From: Saccharomyces mikatae IFO 1815
Taxonomy: Eukaryota; Ascomycota; Saccharomycetes; Saccharomycetales; Saccharomycetaceae
Reading direction: 5' to 3'
DNA: 64,000 bases
NCBI RefSeq assembly: GCF_947241705.1
Contig: NC_079263.1
Coordinates: 310,001 to 374,000 of the forward strand
Shown here: positions 10,618-20,449 of the stretch, in pieces
Numbering within the stretch: position 1 is the first letter of the stretch
Layout of the letters: every line of letters starts with the position of its first letter
Position numbers and translations under genes: made by a program
The notes under the pieces: model-generated
Database searches by the model: none
The model's input: the letters and a program-made list of their open reading frames with translations, nothing else
Told to the model about the DNA's origin: nothing

Positions 10618-12420
10618 ATGATAGAGAAGTCGAAGCCAAGCGAAAAGTTACTAGAAATGGAGGAGGTGTTCCGTTTTTATTTGAATTCCAGAACCGTTTC
10701 CTTTCACAAAAGTCTTGAACTAAAACTATCCAGCGTTGATGAACCTAAGAGTGGATACGGCCTTTTCATAGAACCTTCAAAGTTCAATAGTCAAGAATTA
10801 AAAAATGAAACAATTACATTGCTAAGAATTTCTAAACTTATAACCTTTGATATAAACACAATTCTGGCTCTCTTAGGGGACAAAGAAGAGTTTACTTCTA
10901 AAGAACAATTCAAAAGAACTAACGATAAAGTTAAGGCGACCCTTCGTGATATATTGGCCTATCCTGGCTTCAGTAGGTTTCTCACAGAGACTAATTTACT
11001 CATTATTTACTTCATGACATTTCAGGCTATTCATGGCAGTTACGAAATACCAAAGGGTATCAGATATTATCTGGAGAATGTTTTGATGAGCATTGACGTA
11101 GAAACTGCTATGGATTCCATTGAAAACTTAGCTGTTAATTATGGACATTATCCACAAATTTTTGGCCTTCAAGAGTCATTAAATTTATTCAAGGATCTTT
11201 TTCAAGACCTTTTGCATATTAATGATATCAAACATCTTTATTCTGCGATAATTTCACGTTGTCTTGAGATCCCAGAAATAGCCGATACCAAAAGTCAGGA
11301 ATTCTGTGTTCATTCCACTTTAGTTCCAATTTTAGATTTTTCCAACCACGAAAATACCCAAAAAAATGCATTTTTTGATATAGACCCTTCAAATAATGAT
11401 GTTTTACTTCTACTCGATACTGATGCAGTTCGAGGAAGGACTGAAAAATCTAGCGAAGTTTTCATTAGTTACTCGCCAACGGAGGATTTGTTCTCCATGC
11501 TAATAACGTATGGATTCATCCCATGTTTTAGAGGACACGCACAATTTTGGACAGTATCTTTCGACAGGAGCTTTTTAAGAGACTACAATGGATCAGGTAT
11601 AAATGCAGACTTGAGAATTTTTTACAAATGGTTGCGCATAAACCCAGTAGTGTCACTAGTTAAACTCGAGAACAATGGACGAGTTCGATGGTTTATCAAT
11701 GATACCACGCCAGACTTTGAAATGCTTTTGCTACCATTCATTCCATCTTTAAATGGTTCCAAAAGTGCCCGGTGGGCGTACGATTCCACTTGCCATCTGA
11801 TGTTCACCAAGATACATTGTTTGGTAAATCCGGAGACGAATGAACATGCCCCAGTAATTGCAGAAAATTACCGTTCTCTTATCGAAGAGAGAGAGTCAAA
11901 CGGCGACGATTTAATAGATTTACCCCAATTGGCTTGGTCGTTGCGTTATAAAGAAACTGAAAGTGGTTGTATACAACAAAGACACACGAACAGTGAAGAT
12001 GCTATCACTTTACTTCAACAAGAACCACAACAAAAACAAGATGTTGCTGAAGCTAAACTTCAATTCACAAGCTTCTTCCGAAGCTTTCTGAGATACAGAA
12101 AATCCAAAATCACTAAACGTTCTACTAACTCGAAAGTTGCGAGAATGCTATTAAAGCAGGAACTGGAGATAATCAATAATCTAACAGAGGCTATTGATAA
12201 AAACTCTGATATATTTGTCAGCGATTTAAATGTTACACTGGATGTAGAGCCTAATAGGCTCCCCCCACTTAGATTTCTCGATGACTGCATCGAGATTCCT
12301 GATAATAAAGTCGCACTAGATCCTATATGTGAAGACCCTGTTTCTTACACACCGGATAAGTTTACTGATTTCTTTCAAGAGGAAATAAACCAACACTCGC
12401 CTTTTTTCCAAGATGATTAG
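10618..12420 (+). CDS. CTM1: Ctm1, cytochrome c lysine methyltransferase
   Basis: A 600-residue SET-fold methyltransferase of the type with an inserted SET domain (Set7/Rubisco-LSMT-like). Ctm1 trimethylates a lysine of cytochrome c in the cytosol. The split SET signs include SGYGLFIEP near residue 45 and PILDFSNHENTQKNAFF near residue 240, the usual NH-containing cofactor motif, followed by SEVFISYS. A second in-frame ATG sits at codon 14 (10657) and would give 587 residues, close to my memory of the cerevisiae length (about 585), so the true start may be there. The C-terminal 200 residues are helical and charged. Confidence 0.92.
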   Translation: MIEKSKPSEKLLEMEEVFRFYLNSRTVSFHKSLELKLSSVDEPKSGYGLFIEPSKFNSQELKNETITLLRISKLITFDINTILALLGDKEEFTSKEQFKRTNDKVKATLRDILAYPGFSRFLTETNLLIIYFMTFQAIHGSYEIPKGIRYYLENVLMSIDVETAMDSIENLAVNYGHYPQIFGLQESLNLFKDLFQDLLHINDIKHLYSAIISRCLEIPEIADTKSQEFCVHSTLVPILDFSNHENTQKNAFFDIDPSNNDVLLLLDTDAVRGRTEKSSEVFISYSPTEDLFSMLITYGFIPCFRGHAQFWTVSFDRSFLRDYNGSGINADLRIFYKWLRINPVVSLVKLENNGRVRWFINDTTPDFEMLLLPFIPSLNGSKSARWAYDSTCHLMFTKIHCLVNPETNEHAPVIAENYRSLIEERESNGDDLIDLPQLAWSLRYKETESGCIQQRHTNSEDAITLLQQEPQQKQDVAEAKLQFTSFFRSFLRYRKSKITKRSTNSKVARMLLKQELEIINNLTEAIDKNSDIFVSDLNVTLDVEPNRLPPLRFLDDCIEIPDNKVALDPICEDPVSYTPDKFTDFFQEEINQHSPFFQDD

Positions 12421-12639
12421 AGAGACATCGATTACAGTCTTGTACATAAATATTTGTAGTTGTTCTTTCTCGTACATTGGAAGTGATACGTAGAACCTGA
12501 CGCGTTTTTCATATCCACTCCATCTTTTCGCGTTCTATTCTTTTCTCCGTTGGAAACCAAGAAAAGAGGGACTATATTGTTTAACCACTACCATTTACTT
12601 GAGAGAACAGTGCAAGTGTCCAGTATCTACCAGGCTAGT

Positions 12640-13278
12640 ATGAAACATATTCTGGCGTATGGAATTTGCATGTTCGTTGCTCTTCTCCAAGGCGTGGAGG
12701 GCGTCCATTTCTACGCCAAATCTGGGGAGACCAAATGTTTTTATGAGCGTTTATCAAAGGGAGACCTACTAATCGGTGATTTAGACCTATTTGTGGAAAA
12801 CAATGGCCTATTTGAAGAGGACACTGGTGCTAGTTTGACCATATCTGTAGATGAAACTTTTGACAATGACCATCGTGTTCTAAATCAGAAAAATTCGCAT
12901 ACAGGTGATTTTACTTTCACAGCTTTAGAATCTGGTGAGCATAGATTTTGCTTCACCCCATCTCACAGCAAGAAATCCGCTTTACTAAGGGTGTTTATTC
13001 AATTAGAAATTGGTAATGTCGAGGCGCTTGACAGCAAAAAGAAAGAAGACATGAATTCACTCAAGGGGAGGGTAGTCCAGTTAACCCAAAGGCTATCCTC
13101 TATTCGTAAGGAACAAGACGCTATAAGAGAAAAAGAGGCGGAGTTCAGAAATCAAAGCGAGTCTGCCAACAGCAAGATAATGACATGGTCTATATTCCAG
13201 TTTCTCATACTAGTGGGCACCTGTGTGTTCCAGCTACGCTATCTGAAAAACTTTTTTGTTAAGCAGAAGGTTGTATAG
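12640..13278 (+). CDS. ERP5: Erp5, p24 family ER-Golgi cargo protein
   Basis: A 212-residue p24 protein. The start is chosen at the ATG at 12640: it is the first ATG in frame, opens a clean signal peptide (MKHILAYG, then a hydrophobic core to about residue 22) and gives exactly the cerevisiae length. After the signal comes the GOLD domain with its conserved cysteine pair (TKCFYE and HRFCFTP), then a coiled coil (about 135-180), one membrane span (about 184-203, IFQFLILVGTCVFQLRYL) and a short cytosolic tail with FF and lysines (NFFVKQKVV), which fits COPII/COPI sorting. An MCB-like ACGCGT lies upstream at 12500-12505. Confidence 0.94.
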   Translation: MKHILAYGICMFVALLQGVEGVHFYAKSGETKCFYERLSKGDLLIGDLDLFVENNGLFEEDTGASLTISVDETFDNDHRVLNQKNSHTGDFTFTALESGEHRFCFTPSHSKKSALLRVFIQLEIGNVEALDSKKKEDMNSLKGRVVQLTQRLSSIRKEQDAIREKEAEFRNQSESANSKIMTWSIFQFLILVGTCVFQLRYLKNFFVKQKVV

Positions 13279-13426
13279 TATGTCCATATTACATGTAGGT
13301 TGTCTATATCGCTCATTACGAGCAGGTGCAATGAGCTCTTTGATGATGAAATATCCCAATTACAACAATGAACAAGTCAAAATGAGAGCGAAAGTACAAT
13401 AGGAAAGTATATACGACCCAATAAAA

Positions 13427-14749
13427 ATGTGTAGCCATCAGCTAGAAGGTACCATGTCTGAACTTCAGGCACTCAGGTTAGAAAATGCGCGGTTAAAAGA
13501 GCAACTGGCCAGAAGAAAGGAGAATAGTAGAGACTATCCACTATCTTTGGAAGAGTACCAACGCTACGGTAGACAAATGATTGTTGAAGAAACAGGCGGT
13601 GTAGCAGGCCAAGTAAAATTGAAAAGTACGAAAGTTTTAGTAGTTGGTGCTGGAGGTCTGGGATGTCCTGCCTTGCCCTACTTAGCGGGCGCTGGGATAG
13701 GTCAGATCGGCATAGTAGATAATGATGTGGTAGAAACTTCCAACCTGCATAGGCAAGTTCTTCATGATTCAAGTAGGGTCGGTATGTTGAAATGTGAATC
13801 TGCCAGACAATCCATCACGAAACTGAACCCACACATCAACGTTGTTACTTATCCTGTCAGATTGAACTCCACTAATGCATTCGAGATTTTTGAAGGTTAC
13901 GATTACGTATTAGACTGTACGGATTCTCCATTGACCAGATATCTGGTTTCCGATGTTGCTGTTAATTTGGGAATAACAGTAGTCTCAGCATCCGGTTTGG
14001 GAACAGAGGGCCAGCTAACTATATTGAACTTTAATAACATAGGGCCATGCTATAGATGCTTTTATCCGACACCTCCACCACCAAATGCAGTGACTTCTTG
14101 TCAAGAAGGTGGTGTGATAGGCCCATGCATTGGACTAGTTGGAACCATGATGGCTGTGGAGACTATAAAGCTCATCCTTGATATTTACACCGATAAGAAT
14201 TTCAAGCCCTTCTTGATGTTATATTCAGGTTTCCCACAGCAAAGTCTGCGTACTTTTAAAATGAGAGGCAGACAAGAGAAGTGCTTGTGCTGTGGCAAAA
14301 ATCCGACAATAACAAAAGAAGCTATCGAAAAGGGCGAAATCAATTACGAATTGTTTTGCGGTTCGCGAAACTATAACGTATGTGAGCCTGATGAGAGATT
14401 GAGTGTTGATGCATTTCAGCATATTTACAGCGATGAGGATTTTTCAATCAAACACATCTTTCTTGATGTTAGACCACCCCACCACTATGCGATATCTCAC
14501 TTCCCAGAGGCAATTAATGTCCCTGTTAAGAAGTTAAGAGATATGAACGGTGATCTTGAGAAACTTCAAGATGAAGTCCCCAATGTAGGAAGGGACAGTA
14601 ATATAGTCGTCCTCTGCCGTTATGGTAACGACTCTCAGGTGGCTACAAGAATGTTGAAAGATAAGTTTGGATTTACTAATGTAAAAGACGTGAAGGGAGG
14701 TTACTTCAAGTATATAGATGATATTGATCAAACCATTCCTAAATATTAG
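13427..14749 (+). CDS. UBA4: Uba4, E1-like activator of Urm1 with rhodanese domain
   Basis: A 440-residue MoeB/ThiF-type E1 fused to a rhodanese domain, the same length as S. cerevisiae Uba4. It adenylates and thiocarboxylates the ubiquitin-like Urm1, feeding tRNA 2-thiolation and protein urmylation. Visible signs: N-terminal coiled segment (about 10-32), nucleotide-binding VVGAGGLGC at residues 72-80, the zinc-binding cysteine pairs (CYRC and CLCC), the loop PPPPNAVTSCQEGGV with the E1 cysteine, and a C-terminal rhodanese domain with active Cys397 in VVLCRYGNDSQ. The two enzymatic cysteines are therefore present. It converges with YHR112C. Confidence 0.96.
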   Translation: MCSHQLEGTMSELQALRLENARLKEQLARRKENSRDYPLSLEEYQRYGRQMIVEETGGVAGQVKLKSTKVLVVGAGGLGCPALPYLAGAGIGQIGIVDNDVVETSNLHRQVLHDSSRVGMLKCESARQSITKLNPHINVVTYPVRLNSTNAFEIFEGYDYVLDCTDSPLTRYLVSDVAVNLGITVVSASGLGTEGQLTILNFNNIGPCYRCFYPTPPPPNAVTSCQEGGVIGPCIGLVGTMMAVETIKLILDIYTDKNFKPFLMLYSGFPQQSLRTFKMRGRQEKCLCCGKNPTITKEAIEKGEINYELFCGSRNYNVCEPDERLSVDAFQHIYSDEDFSIKHIFLDVRPPHHYAISHFPEAINVPVKKLRDMNGDLEKLQDEVPNVGRDSNIVVLCRYGNDSQVATRMLKDKFGFTNVKDVKGGYFKYIDDIDQTIPKY

Positions 14750-14866
14750 CCTGCGTATATACGTATAATGAATATATGGAACTTTTTTCTCTTTGTTTCT
14801 TTCTTATTTTTCTGCGTGTTTCAAACTCTATGACGAGACTAATTTCGAAGCATTCAATTTGCCTTT

Positions 14867-16003
14867 TCAAGCTGCATCTTGTAATTCCTTCAATGCTGAG
14901 GCTAAATCTTTTATGAGATCGTTAGCGGATTCACATCCCACAGACACTCTAATCAAAGTTTGATCGATATATGGATCCGTCATTGCTCTCCATTCAACAA
15001 GAGACTCAATTCCACCTAGTGAGGTTGCATGATGGAAATATTTTAACTTGAGAGGCAACTGCTTGCACTGCTCCTTCGTTTGTAAAGTGATTGCAAAGAC
15101 GGGACCGTATCCACCCACTAGTTGCTTTTTGACGAATTCTTCTCTTTGCAAAGAAGAATGGTAAATCTTTTTCAGTACTTTGCCGAATTCAGATTGGTGA
15201 TCTGACAAAAATTTTACCAACTTCGTTGCATTTTCTGATTGTTTAGTTATCCTCATTTCGTAGGTCCGTAGGGATCGTAACAACATGAAGCTTTCCAGAT
15301 TTGCTACGTTCGTGCCCAAATAAATTCTATCGTCTTTCAATTGCCGAGATGTCTCTTCTTCTTTAACCACGAGGACACCACTTAATAAATCCGAGTGGCC
15401 ACCAAAGTACTTAGTAGCAGAATACAAGACAATATCTGCTCCAAAATTCCATACATATTGCAGTGGCGGAGATGCAAATGTGGAATCCACTATGAGGAGG
15501 GCGCCTTTTGCATGAGCTCTATGGGCCAAACTCTCAATATCGGATGATGTACCATATGGGTTTACAGGAGTTTCTAAGTGGACAATGTCACCTTCAGAAG
15601 CGTATTTTTCAATATCTTCCAGGGGATATTGCTTGATGTCGTAATTACGGGACAAGATGTTTGCAATTGCTCGAACACCATGATAGCTCTGTCCGATAAA
15701 GATCCTCTTAGGATTATAGTGTACCATTGCCGCATAAAACGCAGCTAAACCAGAGGAATAAATGACTGCATATCCATCCAAGATCTCTGAAAATATGCTT
15801 TCCAATCTGGTGCTGTTTGGATGTGCTAGACGTGAATATATGGGTTTCTTTTCCATAAAGTCCAGGTTTTCACGCTCTGTCCATGGAACTAGATCGTCAT
15901 CATCATAACGGAAGGTCGTAGAGACATTGATAGGCGGTGCGACGTCAGTAACTCGGTTATCTTTATCATCGCCATGAATCAAGGATGTTGACAAGTCGAC
16001 CAT
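14867..16003 (-). CDS. YHR112C: Cystathionine gamma-synthase/lyase-like PLP enzyme
   Basis: A 378-residue protein of the Cys/Met-metabolism PLP family, cytoplasmic by prediction. The start is the CAT at 16001-16003 ([13 protein letters not shown]), which gives the cerevisiae length. The fold signs are clear: [10 protein letters not shown] (PLP phosphate loop), [11 protein letters not shown], the VDSTFASP aspartate and [15 protein letters not shown] with the Schiff-base lysine. The sulfur substrate is not established for this ortholog. A perfect TCACGTGA lies about 360 bases upstream (16366-16373), the Cbf1/Met4-type site used by sulfur genes. The frame stays open upstream, with in-frame ATGs at 16129 and 16051, so a longer N-terminus is possible. 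Confidence 0.9.
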   Translation of the reverse strand: MVDLSTSLIHGDDKDNRVTDVAPPINVSTTFRYDDDDLVPWTERENLDFMEKKPIYSRLAHPNSTRLESIFSEILDGYAVIYSSGLAAFYAAMVHYNPKRIFIGQSYHGVRAIANILSRNYDIKQYPLEDIEKYASEGDIVHLETPVNPYGTSSDIESLAHRAHAKGALLIVDSTFASPPLQYVWNFGADIVLYSATKYFGGHSDLLSGVLVVKEEETSRQLKDDRIYLGTNVANLESFMLLRSLRTYEMRITKQSENATKLVKFLSDHQSEFGKVLKKIYHSSLQREEFVKKQLVGGYGPVFAITLQTKEQCKQLPLKLKYFHHATSLGGIESLVEWRAMTDPYIDQTLIRVSVGCESANDLIKDLASALKELQDAA

Positions 16004-16683
16004 TTTGCTTACTCTTTTCACACAATCTGCCTTTACATCAATACAGTCCATCACATTAAGAAAGTACCGATTGCAAGATGTTATCGACGAGTATATCACG
16101 TTTATATATCGCGTGTTGCATAAAGCCATTAAGCGATCGCATTTAAAGTTAAGCACTCAAAAAAATAGAAACCACAGTTGCGCTACCAAATAGAACTTAC
16201 AAGGCCCCTTCCATAATTTCCAGTGAATGAAAAGAGCCCTCCAATCAGCACACATTAGAAACATTATAAAATGATCACTATACGTGTTTATATTACAGCA
16301 GCTGTAGTTCTTTCCAAATGATGATATAACGTAATCGTTGCGACAGACAACACCATTGCATAATTTCACGTGATAACTAGCCCTTTAACCTATGTATATA
16401 GCACAATGTAGTTCTTATCATGAAGAGAAGACTTTTCATTTCAAATTTATACTCAAACCGTAATATAGCCGCTCTCTGGCTTCTCAGATACTAGTCCTCT
16501 GGTCTCATTTTTTCTATTACTCTCTATTAATTCAGACCCTATCATGAGTTACTTAAGCATGGTGAAAAAAATAGGTTCACTAGCGAGAGAAGAAAAGGTC
16601 TTTTCTTTCTATAATAAAGGGGAGAAAAAAGTGCATTTATAAAGAACAAACAGGAAGAGTAAAGATAAAAGCTCAGCTTTTCT
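16004..16683. other. YHR112C-APE4 divergent intergenic region
   Basis: About 680 bases between divergent genes. The part next to YHR112C (16004-16129) is an open in-frame extension of that gene. TCACGTGA at 16366-16373 is the main motif. An A/G-rich stretch (16560-16670) precedes APE4. No RNA gene seen. Confidence 0.6.
16366..16373. promoter_or_regulatory. Cbf1-type TCACGTGA palindrome
   Basis: Perfect 8-base palindrome TCACGTGA. This is the Cbf1 site that helps place Met4 on sulfur amino-acid genes. It stands about 360 bases from the YHR112C start and 310 from APE4; the enzyme family of YHR112C makes it the likelier target. Confidence 0.5.
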
Positions 16684-18156
16684 ATGTTCAGGATACAACT
16701 GAGAACTATGTCTAGCAAAACAGCAAAAAGTGATTATCCAAAGGAGTTTGTCAGTTTCTTGAACAGCTCGCACTCTCCCTACCATGCAGTTCATAATATC
16801 AAGAAGCATTTGATGTCAAAAGGTTTTAAAGAAGTGAGTGAACGTGAATCATGGGCAGGTCATGTCGTACAAAAGGGTAAGTATTTTGTAACGAGAAACG
16901 GATCTTCCATTATTGCGTTTGTTGTTGGTGGTAAATGGAAACCTGGAAATCCCATCGCTATAACTGGTGCTCACACTGATTCTCCTGTACTAAGAATCAA
17001 ACCTATTTCCAAGAGAGTTAATGAAAGGTATCTACAAGTGGGAGTGGAGTGTTATGGAGGCGCTATATGGCATTCATGGTTTGATAAGGATTTGGGCATT
17101 GCCGGAAGAGTTTTTGTAAGGGACACCAAAACAGGCAAGTCCATTTCTAAATTGGTAGATCTGGACAGACCATTACTAAAGATTCCTACTTTGGCTATTC
17201 ATTTGGATAGAGACGTAAATCAGAAATTCGAGTTTAATAAAGAAACACAGCTGTTGCCGATTGGTGGTTTGCAAAGGGACAACACGAAATCGAAACCGGA
17301 AAAAGAGGTTGATAGAAATGGTTTCAGCTCCATCAAAACGATAGTGGAAAGGCATCACGAAGAACTTTTGGCACTAATCGCCAAGGAACTCGCCATTGAT
17401 AAAGTGGATGACATTGAGGACTTCGAATTGATTCTTTACGATCACAATGCATCTACTCTTGGTGGTTTTAACGATGAATTCGTATTTTCTGGGAGATTGG
17501 ATAATTTGACGTCTTGTTTCACATCAATGCACGGTTTGACATTGGCAGCTGACACGGAAATTGACCGAGAACCAGGTATTCGATTGATTGCATGTTTTGA
17601 TCATGAGGAGATTGGTTCATCATCTGCTCAAGGTGCAGATTCTAACTTCTTGCCTAACATCTTAGAGAGATTGTCAATTTTAAAAGCGGACGGTTCAGAT
17701 GAATCTAAGCCGTTATCGAATTCGTCAATATTGGAAACTTCTGCTAAGTCATTTTTCCTATCATCTGATGTTGCTCACGCAGTTCATCCGAACTATGCAA
17801 ATAAATACGAAAGTCAACATAAACCTTTGTTGTGTAGTGGACCAGTAGTCAAGATCAACGCAAATCAACGTTATATGACCAATTCACCTGGCTTGGTCTT
17901 AGTGAAAAGATTAGCAGAGGCTGCGAAGGTCCCTCTGCAGTTGTTTGTTGTTGCTAACGACTCCCCATGCGGTTCTACCATTGGTCCTATTTTGGCCTCA
18001 AAAACTGGTATTAGAACCTTAGATTTAGGTAATCCCGTGCTGAGTATGCATTCTATTAGAGAAACTGCCGGTTCTGCCGATTTGGAATACCAAATTAAAT
18101 TGTTCAAGGAATTCTTTGAACGTTATACTTCCATAGAATCGGAAATTGTTGTTTAA
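16684..18156 (+). CDS. APE4: Ape4, M18 aspartyl aminopeptidase
   Basis: A 490-residue M18 metallo-aminopeptidase, equal in length to S. cerevisiae Ape4, related to Ape1. It cleaves N-terminal acidic residues in the cytosol and is carried to the vacuole by the Cvt/autophagy route under starvation. Zinc-site motifs are intact: GAHTDSPVLRIKP, DHEEIGSSSAQGAD and DVAHAVHPNY, plus the C-terminal LGNPVLSMHSIRE. Two in-frame ATGs at the start (codons 1 and 9) make the first eight residues uncertain. No signal peptide, in line with cytosolic synthesis. Confidence 0.95.
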   Translation: MFRIQLRTMSSKTAKSDYPKEFVSFLNSSHSPYHAVHNIKKHLMSKGFKEVSERESWAGHVVQKGKYFVTRNGSSIIAFVVGGKWKPGNPIAITGAHTDSPVLRIKPISKRVNERYLQVGVECYGGAIWHSWFDKDLGIAGRVFVRDTKTGKSISKLVDLDRPLLKIPTLAIHLDRDVNQKFEFNKETQLLPIGGLQRDNTKSKPEKEVDRNGFSSIKTIVERHHEELLALIAKELAIDKVDDIEDFELILYDHNASTLGGFNDEFVFSGRLDNLTSCFTSMHGLTLAADTEIDREPGIRLIACFDHEEIGSSSAQGADSNFLPNILERLSILKADGSDESKPLSNSSILETSAKSFFLSSDVAHAVHPNYANKYESQHKPLLCSGPVVKINANQRYMTNSPGLVLVKRLAEAAKVPLQLFVVANDSPCGSTIGPILASKTGIRTLDLGNPVLSMHSIRETAGSADLEYQIKLFKEFFERYTSIESEIVV

Positions 18157-18430
18157 ACTTCAATTTTTAGGTGACCCATAAATCGATATAGTGTTCTTCT
18201 TTTTCTGCACGTATAATAAGTAAATAAATAATCCTGTGATCTGATCTACATAAGCTTTCGCGGGGCCTTAAAAGAAAAGTAAAAGTTTTCAAATTCCATA
18301 TGGTCAAATAAAGGAAGAAACAGATCTATTTTCTTAGTAAGTAACTCTAAAGAAAGCAGCAGATAGATCAATTTTGCATGTGTGAAAAGCTACACATATT
18401 CGCTAACTATTATATCACACGCAATAAAGA

Positions 18431-20332
18431 ATGAGCGCAAACTTATCGATTGGTAATGAAATCAAAGATTCATTTAAGGAAACCCATAAATGGGTTCAAA
18501 ATAACTTAAAATGGCTGAAGGACATTGAACAATTTTATCGTGAAAGAGCTAAATTAGAGAAAGAGTACAGTGAAAGATTATCTCGTTTATCGGTGGAGTA
18601 CTTTAATAAGAAATCTTCAACATCGGTCCCTATCTCTGTTGGTGACACTCCTACCACTACGCCTGGGTCTGTTGAAGCTGCAGGTGTGGTCGCATGGAAT
18701 GAGATCCTTTCTCAGACTGATATGATCTCCAAGGACCATAATCAGTTATCATCTGATTTTGAGAACCATGTAGCCAATCAATTGAGTGGATTGTTCACTA
18801 AGCTCGATATGACTTTAAGCAAGATAAATGGGTTTAACAATGACATGGTCAATAAAAAGGATAACATTTACCACGAGCTGGAAAAAGCCAAGAAGGACTA
18901 CGACGAGGCTTGTTCTACTATGGAAATGGCAAGAAATAAATATACTAAAGCATCTAATGATAGAAATAAGAAGAAATTAAATGAAAAAGAAGTGGAAATG
19001 AACAAGTGCAAAAATGAGTACTTGATCAAAATCAATCAGGCAAATAGAACTAAGGACAAATACTATTTTCAGGATGTTCCTGAAGTGCTAGATCTTCTAC
19101 AAGACGTAAATGAGGCAAAGACACTTTTCTTGAATGATCTATGGTTGAAGGCGACTTCTGTGGAAAAAGATCTAGGTACAAACGTTAGTAAGAGACTAAA
19201 AACTGCGGACTCTGTGGTGAAACAGAATAAACCCTCCCTGAACACAGCCATTTTTATTAAGCACAATTTAAAGAGCTGGAAAGAACCACGAGACTTTATC
19301 TATACACCATCACCAGTATGGCATGATGATGAAAAGTTTGCAGTTCCGACCCCACTTGAAGTCGAGGACTTGAGAATAAAGCTAGCAAAAGCAGAAAATG
19401 ATTACAATTCATTGCAAGATAAAACTCAAAACGAGTTATCTAAACTATCCACTTTGAACAAGATAAAACACGAAATGAAAACTAACGAGGACAACGTCAG
19501 TGCTACTAAATTTTACGATACGTTGAAGGAATATCTAAACATTGTTTCACCTTTCACATCGCACGAGACGATGAAATTACAAGCTGAGGTTCAAATCGAA
19601 AGTATTCAAAACAATGTTCCTGAGGAATACGATTTGTCCACAGATAACATTGATCTTTCCAAGACAAAGAAGAAATCTGGAATATTCAGTAAACTAAAGT
19701 ACAACATATTAAATGTCGATTCGAGGCCTTCAAGTAGTGGGAATACTGGGAATGGCAATGGGGGAGCCCTGCATATAACAAGTATTTTCAATACATCGAG
19801 AAGAACCAGGCTGGGCGTTGATGCTAACAACGCTGGTGAAGATACAGAGAATACTTCTATACGAACTACCGGTACCGGTAATACACTAAAAACGACACAA
19901 ACTACCAGTGATGATGGCAGCAATAAAGTATTGTATGCATATGTGAAGCAGGATGATGACGAAATTAGTATTTCGCCAGGCGACAGAATTTCATTGGTTG
20001 CACGGGACACAGGTTCTGGATGGACCAAGATAAATAACGACAGCACTGGTGAATCAGGGCTTGTACCCACTACATATATTCGCATATCTACCACTGATAC
20101 TGCTACAGCAAATAATAGAGGCCCCGCACCAGAAGTACCACCACCAAGAAGGAGCACGCTCCCTATCAGGACCTTAGAAGCTATGTACGCCTATGAAGCA
20201 CAAGGAGATGATGAGATATCAATTGACGTGGGGGATGTAATTACTGTCATCAGAGGTGATGATGGTAGCGGATGGACATATGGTGAATGTGATGGGCTGA
20301 AAGGTCTATTTCCTACCAGTTACTGCAAATGA
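18431..20332 (+). CDS. BZZ1: Bzz1, F-BAR and SH3 actin regulator
   Basis: A 633-residue Syp1/Toca-like protein. Bzz1 joins Las17/WASP and type I myosins at endocytic patches and drives actin assembly. The N-terminal FCH/F-BAR region (about 1-280) begins GNEIKDSFKETHKWVQNNLKWLK and is strongly helical. A further coiled coil spans about 315-360. After a Ser/Thr/Gly/Asn linker (about 425-490) come two SH3 domains: about 496-551 (ALYDY-like VLYAYVKQDDDEIS, ends YIRI) and about 578-633 (MYAYEAQGDDEIS, ends FPTSYCK), separated by the proline patch PAPEVPPPRRS. Length equals the cerevisiae protein. Confidence 0.95.
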   Translation: MSANLSIGNEIKDSFKETHKWVQNNLKWLKDIEQFYRERAKLEKEYSERLSRLSVEYFNKKSSTSVPISVGDTPTTTPGSVEAAGVVAWNEILSQTDMISKDHNQLSSDFENHVANQLSGLFTKLDMTLSKINGFNNDMVNKKDNIYHELEKAKKDYDEACSTMEMARNKYTKASNDRNKKKLNEKEVEMNKCKNEYLIKINQANRTKDKYYFQDVPEVLDLLQDVNEAKTLFLNDLWLKATSVEKDLGTNVSKRLKTADSVVKQNKPSLNTAIFIKHNLKSWKEPRDFIYTPSPVWHDDEKFAVPTPLEVEDLRIKLAKAENDYNSLQDKTQNELSKLSTLNKIKHEMKTNEDNVSATKFYDTLKEYLNIVSPFTSHETMKLQAEVQIESIQNNVPEEYDLSTDNIDLSKTKKKSGIFSKLKYNILNVDSRPSSSGNTGNGNGGALHITSIFNTSRRTRLGVDANNAGEDTENTSIRTTGTGNTLKTTQTTSDDGSNKVLYAYVKQDDDEISISPGDRISLVARDTGSGWTKINNDSTGESGLVPTTYIRISTTDTATANNRGPAPEVPPPRRSTLPIRTLEAMYAYEAQGDDEISIDVGDVITVIRGDDGSGWTYGECDGLKGLFPTSYCK

Positions 20333-20449
20333 ACGAATGAATGAATTAAAACTATTATTTTTTTTTTCTTTGGTCCTCACAACTCTGAGAAAGGTACGTT
20401 CTATGTTATATATTATGGTATATAGTATATAGCATATATTTTCACGTGA

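Noticed and set aside
12550-12639. In-frame extension of ERP5 by 30 codons
   Set aside because: It begins with TTG, not ATG, and would bury the signal peptide.
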